From Mesorhizobium tamadayense (GTDB lineage Bacteria; Pseudomonadota; Alphaproteobacteria; Rhizobiales; Rhizobiaceae), in the NCBI RefSeq assembly GCF_003863365.1, contig NZ_RQXT01000013.1:62001-126000 (forward strand): a DNA stretch of 64,000 nt, in the 5' to 3' direction. The translations under genes were made by a program, and so were the position numbers. Shown in pieces: positions 61,024 through 64,000 of this stretch. How positions within the stretch are numbered: the stretch's first letter is position 1; every line of letters begins with the position of its first letter. The notes beneath the pieces are model-generated. The model did not search any database, had not been told where the DNA came from, and was given only the letters and a program-made list of their open reading frames with translations.

Positions 61024-63051
61024 ATGAATGGTTCGGATCCTCTGCTTCAGCCGTTTAAGCTCAAGGGACTGGTGCTGCGCAACCGCGTCATAAGCACCAG
61101 TCACGCTTCGATGCTGGACGATGGCGGCCTGCCGCTCGAGCGCTACCGGCGCTACCATGAGGAGAAGGCGCGCGGCGGTCTCGCCATGACCATGGCTGGC
61201 GGATCGGCGATGATGTCGCCCGATTCCAGCTGGGGTGGCGGTCAACTGGATCTTTCGAGCGATCGCATCGTCCCGCATCTCCAGTCGCTGTCGCAGCGAA
61301 TCCATCGCCACGGCGCCGCCGTCATGTGCCAAGTATCGCATCTTGGGCGGCGCGCCACCGCCTATGCCGGCAACTGGCTCCCGCCGGTCGCGCCGTCTCG
61401 CGTGCGCGAGACGCGAAACCGGAATTTTCCGAAGGAGATGGACGACTCGGACATCGGCAGGATCGTCAGCGACTACGCAAGCGCCGCCAGGCGCTGCCGC
61501 GATGGCGATCTCGACGGCGTCGAGACGGTGACCGGCGGGCATCTGATCGGCCAATTCCTTTCGCGCAGAACCAACAGGCGCACGGATGCCTTCGGCGGTT
61601 CGCTGGAAAATCGCGCCCGCTTCGGTCTGATGGTCCACGAAGCGATCCGTCGGGCGGTTGGCGACGACTTCGCTGTCGGCATCCGGTTCGTGATCGACGA
61701 GGCGGTCGAGGATGGGTCGGACTTCGAGGAATGCCTTGCATTCGCCCGGCTGTTCGAACGCGAAGGCCATATCGATTTCTTCAACTGCATCTTCGGCCGG
61801 ATGGACACGGACTTGGCCCTGGCCGAGCAGAACATGCCCGGCATGTTCAGCCAGAGCGCGCCGTTCTTGCCGCTGGTCGGGCAATTCAAGAGGGAAACCA
61901 GGCTGCCCGTCATCCACGCGGCAGGCATTCGCGACGTAGCCACGGCGCGGCATGCGATCCGCGAGAATCTTGTCGACCTGGTCGGCATGACGCGGGCGCA
62001 TATCGCCGACCCGCATATCGTCAACAAGGTGATGCAAAGACAAGAAGAACGCATCCGCCCTTGCGTCGGCGCATCCTACTGCCTCTACAAGAAGGTCCAG
62101 TGCATCCACAACCCGGCCAGCGGCCACGAGACGATCGTCAGCCACATCATCGGCCGGGCCGAAACGCCGAGACGGGTGGTCGTGGTCGGCGGTGGTCCGG
62201 GAGGGATGGAGGCGGCGCGGGTTGCAGCCGAGCGCGGGCACGGTGTGACCCTGCTCGAAGCCGGAGCGCGGCTTGGTGGTCAGGTGCTGGTCGCCGCCTC
62301 TGCCTCGGACCGCAAGGATCTCATCGGCATCGTCGACTGGCGTGTCGAAGAACTCGCCCGCCTCGGTGTGGATGTCCGCCTCAGCACCTATGCTGATGCG
62401 GAGACCATTCTTGCCGGCAACCCTGACGTGGTGATCGTCGCCACGGGCGGCATTCCGGACATGGAATGGCTGGACGGCGCTGAGCACTGCGACAGCGTCT
62501 GGGACGTGCTGACCGGTGTCGTGCCGGCGAAGGACGACATCCTCATCTATGACGAGACCGGACGCCAGGCCGCTGTTTCCTGCGCCCTTCATCTCGCCCT
62601 CCGGGGGCGCACGGTCACTCTCGCCATTGCGGACGATACGCTGGCGCTCGAGACCCCCTACCCGGACAGGGTAAGTTTCCGCAAGCGCGTGTCGGAACTC
62701 GGCATCCGGGTCGTCAGCGACGTCCGGTTGGTCAAAGCAATGCTCCATGACAACCGGGCGGTCGCCCGGTTCCGGCATGAGCTCACCGGTGCGGAAACTG
62801 AGATGAGCGCCGCCCAACTCATCGTCGAGCGTGGCACGGTCCCCATGGAGGACGTTTATCAGGAATTACGTGCCCGCTCTTCCAACAACGGCGTCACCGA
62901 CATTGCGCTGATGACGGGAGTGAGGGCGAAGGGGGATACCCCTTCCCCAATCGCGGGATCGTTCGAGTTACACCGCATTGGCGACGCGGTTGCGAGCCGA
63001 GACATCTACTCTTCGATCTATGAGGCCTACCGTCTTTGTTCGCAATTGTAG
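61024..63051 (+). CDS. FMN/Fe-S/FAD oxidoreductase (N-methylproline demethylase / 2,4-dienoyl-CoA reductase family)
   Basis: 675 aa with the architecture of trimethylamine dehydrogenase and dienoyl-CoA reductase. Residues 1-340 form an FMN-binding TIM barrel (HLGRRA near 107, NRRTDAFGGSLENRARFGLMV near 184, HAAGIRD near 298). The Fe-S segment is IRPCVGASYCLYKKVQCIHNP: Cys347, Cys353 and Cys360, with Ala350 where a Cys is expected. VVVVGGGPGGMEAARVAAERGH (385-406) binds FAD/NAD. Rhizobial members are annotated as N-methylproline (stachydrine) demethylases, and proline betaine or related N-methyl compounds are possible substrates. No clear Shine-Dalgarno site is seen. Controlled presumably by the divergent LysR. 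Confidence 0.88.
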   Translation: MNGSDPLLQPFKLKGLVLRNRVISTSHASMLDDGGLPLERYRRYHEEKARGGLAMTMAGGSAMMSPDSSWGGGQLDLSSDRIVPHLQSLSQRIHRHGAAVMCQVSHLGRRATAYAGNWLPPVAPSRVRETRNRNFPKEMDDSDIGRIVSDYASAARRCRDGDLDGVETVTGGHLIGQFLSRRTNRRTDAFGGSLENRARFGLMVHEAIRRAVGDDFAVGIRFVIDEAVEDGSDFEECLAFARLFEREGHIDFFNCIFGRMDTDLALAEQNMPGMFSQSAPFLPLVGQFKRETRLPVIHAAGIRDVATARHAIRENLVDLVGMTRAHIADPHIVNKVMQRQEERIRPCVGASYCLYKKVQCIHNPASGHETIVSHIIGRAETPRRVVVVGGGPGGMEAARVAAERGHGVTLLEAGARLGGQVLVAASASDRKDLIGIVDWRVEELARLGVDVRLSTYADAETILAGNPDVVIVATGGIPDMEWLDGAEHCDSVWDVLTGVVPAKDDILIYDETGRQAAVSCALHLALRGRTVTLAIADDTLALETPYPDRVSFRKRVSELGIRVVSDVRLVKAMLHDNRAVARFRHELTGAETEMSAAQLIVERGTVPMEDVYQELRARSSNNGVTDIALMTGVRAKGDTPSPIAGSFELHRIGDAVASRDIYSSIYEAYRLCSQL

Positions 63052-63052
63052 A

Positions 63053-63066
63053 CGGGCGAAAGCCCG
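63053..63066 (+). terminator. GAAA-tetraloop hairpin after the demethylase-like gene
   Basis: CGGGC-GAAA-GCCCG is a perfect stem with a stable tetraloop, one base after the TAG stop codon. It lies between convergent genes. No T-tract, so termination is probable rather than certain. Confidence 0.5.
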
Positions 63067-63097
63067 ACAGCCGCAGTGGGAGGCCGAATCGAGGATG

Positions 63098-63796
63098 TCA
63101 GGCTGCGGGGCTCGTGGCGGCGCGGGAGACCGGCCTGATGCCCGCGAACATGCTGCGCGCGTTCCAGGTTGGGAAGGCTCTTACTAGCGACGGCGGACCG
63201 TCGAGTTGGATTCGGCCCCCGCCGATGGCTTGGGCCCAGGTAAGCTGGCCGGCGTGCCATTTGACGAAGGCTTCGGCCTCCGCCGTGATGTAGAGGTCCT
63301 CGTCGAAGCCGGGGTATCTCTTGCAGATTTCAGTGTCTCCGAACTCGATGAGTAGCCAGTAGCGCTCACGATGCGGCCGGCCGGTGAAGTCGAAACGTAT
63401 GACGACGCGTCGATTCGGCAGCCGCTCTCGCCGGAGCGCATTGCACATGGACCACAGGGCCACAAAGGGGTCGAGATGCTCGGGGGCGATCTCGAGCCAA
63501 CGCGCACCCCACTCACCGAGCGACTGGCAGACCGCGAACAGGTCGTGGCCCGCCGAAGTGAGCTCGTAGTGGTGCCCGCGCCCGCCAGACTTGGGCGCTG
63601 ACTCGATGACACCGAGCCGTTCTAGCTGCTTGAGCCGTTGTGACAGCAGCGTATGAGAGAGTCCCGGCGCGCCCTCCAGGATTTCGCTGAAGTTTCTGCA
63701 GCCAAGGTGCAGGTTGCGGATGATCAGCGGTGTCCAGCGCTCGGCGAAGATCTCGGCGCCGCGAGCGATGGGGCAGTACTGACCGTATGTCCTCAT
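63098..63796 (-). CDS. HxlR-family transcriptional regulator with C-terminal extension
   Basis: 232 aa from ATG 63796 (MRTYGQYCPIARGAEIFAERW). CPIARGAEIFAERWTPLIIRNLHLGCRNFSEILEGAPGLSHTLLSQRLKQLERLGVIE is the HxlR winged helix with the conserved Cys (here Cys8) and W-x-LLI region. The typical protein is about 110-130 aa; here roughly 100 more residues follow, containing VVIRFDFTGRPHRERYWLLIEFGD and a SCP2-like or ligand-binding character. It is divergent from the truncated gene at 63903 and presumably represses it. Confidence 0.88.
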   Translation of the reverse strand: MRTYGQYCPIARGAEIFAERWTPLIIRNLHLGCRNFSEILEGAPGLSHTLLSQRLKQLERLGVIESAPKSGGRGHHYELTSAGHDLFAVCQSLGEWGARWLEIAPEHLDPFVALWSMCNALRRERLPNRRVVIRFDFTGRPHRERYWLLIEFGDTEICKRYPGFDEDLYITAEAEAFVKWHAGQLTWAQAIGGGRIQLDGPPSLVRAFPTWNARSMFAGIRPVSRAATSPAA

Positions 63797-63851
63797 AAGC
63801 CCAGTGTTGCGCGCCCGCCTTCGGTTGTGAAGTCCAGATTTTTGACTATAC

Positions 63852-63893
63852 GACCGCGGTCCGCCGTGGTCCGATGTGGCCTCTCGACGAGAG
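63852..63893. promoter_or_regulatory. two palindromes in the HxlR divergent promoter
   Basis: GACCGCGGTC (63852-63861) is a perfect 10-bp palindrome, and CTCTCG-A-CGAGAG (63881-63893) a perfect 13-bp inverted repeat just before the Shine-Dalgarno site of the plus-strand gene. A TTGACT hexamer at 63842-63847 may be its -35 region. The palindromes are operator candidates for HxlR. Confidence 0.5.
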
Positions 63894-63902
63894 GAGGACA
63901 CG

Positions 63903-64000
63903 ATGACGACACCTACGACGACAACAACGCACGCAGAAGCCCACCACGGGAGCATGCAGCCAACCGTCGTGGAAATCGACGGGTTCCGAGGCTGGCTGAT
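63903..64000 (+). CDS. unidentified gene, N-terminal part only (cut by window end)
   Basis: ATG 63903 follows a strong GAGGAGG site by 5 bases. The visible 32 residues begin MTTPTTTTTHAEAHHGS, a Thr-rich low-complexity start, then MQPTVVEIDGFRGWL. An internal ATG at 63952 is less well placed for translation. I do not recognise the family. It is divergent from and probably controlled by the HxlR regulator. Confidence 0.65.
   Translation, partial: MTTPTTTTTHAEAHHGSMQPTVVEIDGFRGWL

Noticed and set aside
60982-62817. Minus-strand open frame of 611 codons
   Set aside because: Antisense shadow of the FMN/Fe-S/FAD enzyme, whose motifs are all in the plus-strand frame.

Overview
The window reads as a high-G+C (by eye about 60-65%) chromosome or large replicon of a Hyphomicrobiales (Rhizobiales) alphaproteobacterium, most likely Mesorhizobium or a close relative. 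This rests on the gene families (AapJQMP-type amino-acid transporter, many GntR/LysR/Lrp-controlled catabolic operons) and on an intergenic repeat (4690-4914 and 41406-41520) of a kind remembered from Mesorhizobium-like genomes. No rRNA, tRNA, CRISPR, integrase or intact insertion sequence is visible. Both window edges cut genes: an MBL-fold hydrolase at base 1 and an unidentified gene at base 64000.

Region 1 (1-9.1 kb) is surface-polymer or signalling related. Three glycosyltransferases overlap on the minus strand (8568-4915). Beyond an intergenic repeat lie a plus-strand methyltransferase-like gene and a second minus-strand run: a possible small gene, a 904-aa ABC-exporter-like protein whose ATPase residues are all replaced, a cyclic-nucleotide-binding protein and an MBL-fold hydrolase. 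Upstream of the glycosyltransferases is the corpse of an HNH-type nuclease gene (nonsense codon plus truncation), followed by about 740 bp of gene-free sequence.

Region 2 (9.8-29.2 kb) is nearly one long minus-strand array. In transcription order: 3-hydroxyisobutyrate-dehydrogenase-family reductase, shikimate-dehydrogenase-like protein, SDR, GntR regulator; then two SDRs, a LysR regulator, a complete AapJQMP transporter, an FAD dehydrogenase, a ThDP enzyme, hydantoinase/oxoprolinase A and B, an aminotransferase and a uronate-dehydrogenase-like enzyme. Most junctions are 4-bp overlaps or very short gaps. A divergent HpaI/GarL-type aldolase starts at 29281 across a promoter with a perfect GTATGAT-N7-ATCATAC palindrome. 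The set looks like uptake and stepwise breakdown of an amino-acid- or sugar-acid-derived compound; the substrate is not evident.

Region 3 (30-41.4 kb) holds a second amine/amide cassette: two DadA-like oxidases, a LysR regulator with two related T-N11-A boxes, and a tightly coupled operon hyuA-hyuB-[2Fe-2S] subunit-FAD subunit (opine-oxidase/HcnAB-like). A convergent DadA/HcnC-like oxidase is divergent from an Lrp/AsnC regulator, with two near-consensus Lrp boxes between them.

Region 4 (41.5-60 kb) has a complete Opp/Dpp-type ABC transporter (Tat-exported binding protein, two permeases, fused double ATPase), two HAD type II proteins, a class III aminotransferase, two paralogous double-GNAT acetyltransferases, a PuuB-like oxidase, succinate-semialdehyde dehydrogenase, tartrate/D-malate-type dehydrogenase, another aldehyde dehydrogenase, a cupin with an apparent frameshift, a GhrA-like reductase and an ArgE-like deacetylase. 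It reads as a polyamine/omega-amino-acid-type catabolic island in which N-acetylation and deacetylation may be steps.

Region 5 (60-64 kb) has a LysR regulator divergent from an N-methylproline-demethylase-like FMN/Fe-S/FAD enzyme with an unusual cysteine set, then an HxlR regulator divergent from the truncated last gene.
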